Assembly (NCBI GenBank): GCA_013695355.1
Contig: JACDAQ010000038.1
Span: forward strand, 1-53,163
Direction: 5' to 3'
DNA from: Candidatus Protochlamydia sp.
GTDB taxonomy: Bacteria; Chlamydiota; Chlamydiia; Chlamydiales; Parachlamydiaceae
DNA length: 53,163 nt
The position numbers and the translations under genes were made by a program. Numbering within the stretch: the first letter of the stretch is position 1; each line of letters opens with the position of its first letter. Shown here in pieces: positions 53,157 to 53,163 of the stretch. The notes below the pieces were generated by a model, which saw only the letters and a list, made by a program, of their open reading frames with translations, was not told the origin of the DNA and made no database searches.

Positions 53157-53163
53157 TAAAAGT

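Noticed and set aside
1..53163. CRISPR array or phage region
   Set aside because: No regularly spaced short direct repeats, no cas genes, and no phage structural or integrase genes were seen on either strand.

Overview
The window looks like a piece of the chromosome of an environmental chlamydia (order Parachlamydiales, probably Parachlamydiaceae). The evidence is a chlamydial histone H1-like gene (hctA), a yajC / rRNA methyltransferase / hctA run that matches the Chlamydia gene order as I recall it, an exbB/exbD cluster followed by a chlamydial-type TonB-like gene, an efp gene divergent from an AMP nucleosidase gene, and many large helical, F-box or OTU proteins typical of amoeba-associated chlamydiae. 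The sequence is AT-rich, and housekeeping genes alternate with accessory islands.

Layout. 1-300: the possible 3' end of an upstream gene, a strong hairpin and a short inverted-repeat element. 328-3615: mfd. 3868-5700: a PEGA lipoprotein and a cluster of very small overlapping ORFs, the last one frameshifted. 5883-10467: htpG, ridA, nadE and a DUF2231 membrane protein. 10533-14272 (minus strand): an accessory block with an F-box/propeller protein, a LuxR-type regulator, a SAM methyltransferase and a small protein; a palindrome lies between regulator and methyltransferase. 14286-18121: epmA and efp (overlapping), then amn and an AI-2E-family permease. 18216-21419: an F-box protein with about eleven helical repeats and a decayed paralogue. 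21897-25855: an exported metallophosphoesterase and an exported PEGA/FGE-fold protein. 26251-31841: two large paralogous proteins flanking a small protein that looks like a type III secretion chaperone. 32204-34724: yajC, rlmD-like and hctA. 34872-39121: a TPR / ExbB / ExbD / TonB-like operon. 39351-50249: an OTU protease, a small zinc-ribbon membrane protein, another F-box protein, an orphan MASE1 histidine kinase, and two large unrecognised proteins. 51356-51972: a MazEF toxin-antitoxin pair. 52186-52960: decayed sequence. 53003-53156: a terminator and the 5S rRNA of an rRNA operon that enters from the right on the minus strand.

How the genes fit together. One theme is host manipulation. 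Three F-box or F-box-like proteins and an OTU-type cysteine protease point to interference with host ubiquitin. The 26251-31841 cassette has the form of an effector / chaperone / effector unit. Its two large proteins are homologous to each other and belong to no family I recognise; it is the best candidate here for an undescribed system. A second theme is envelope energetics (ExbB/ExbD, YajC, PEGA lipoprotein). A third is information processing (Mfd, EF-P with its modifying enzyme EpmA, rRNA methylation, Hc1, 5S).

Two dispersed non-coding repeat families occur twice each (127-296 and 34083-34224; 25869-26066 and 31991-32140). Several pseudogenes show ongoing decay in the accessory parts. No CRISPR array, tRNA gene, intact transposase or phage gene was seen.
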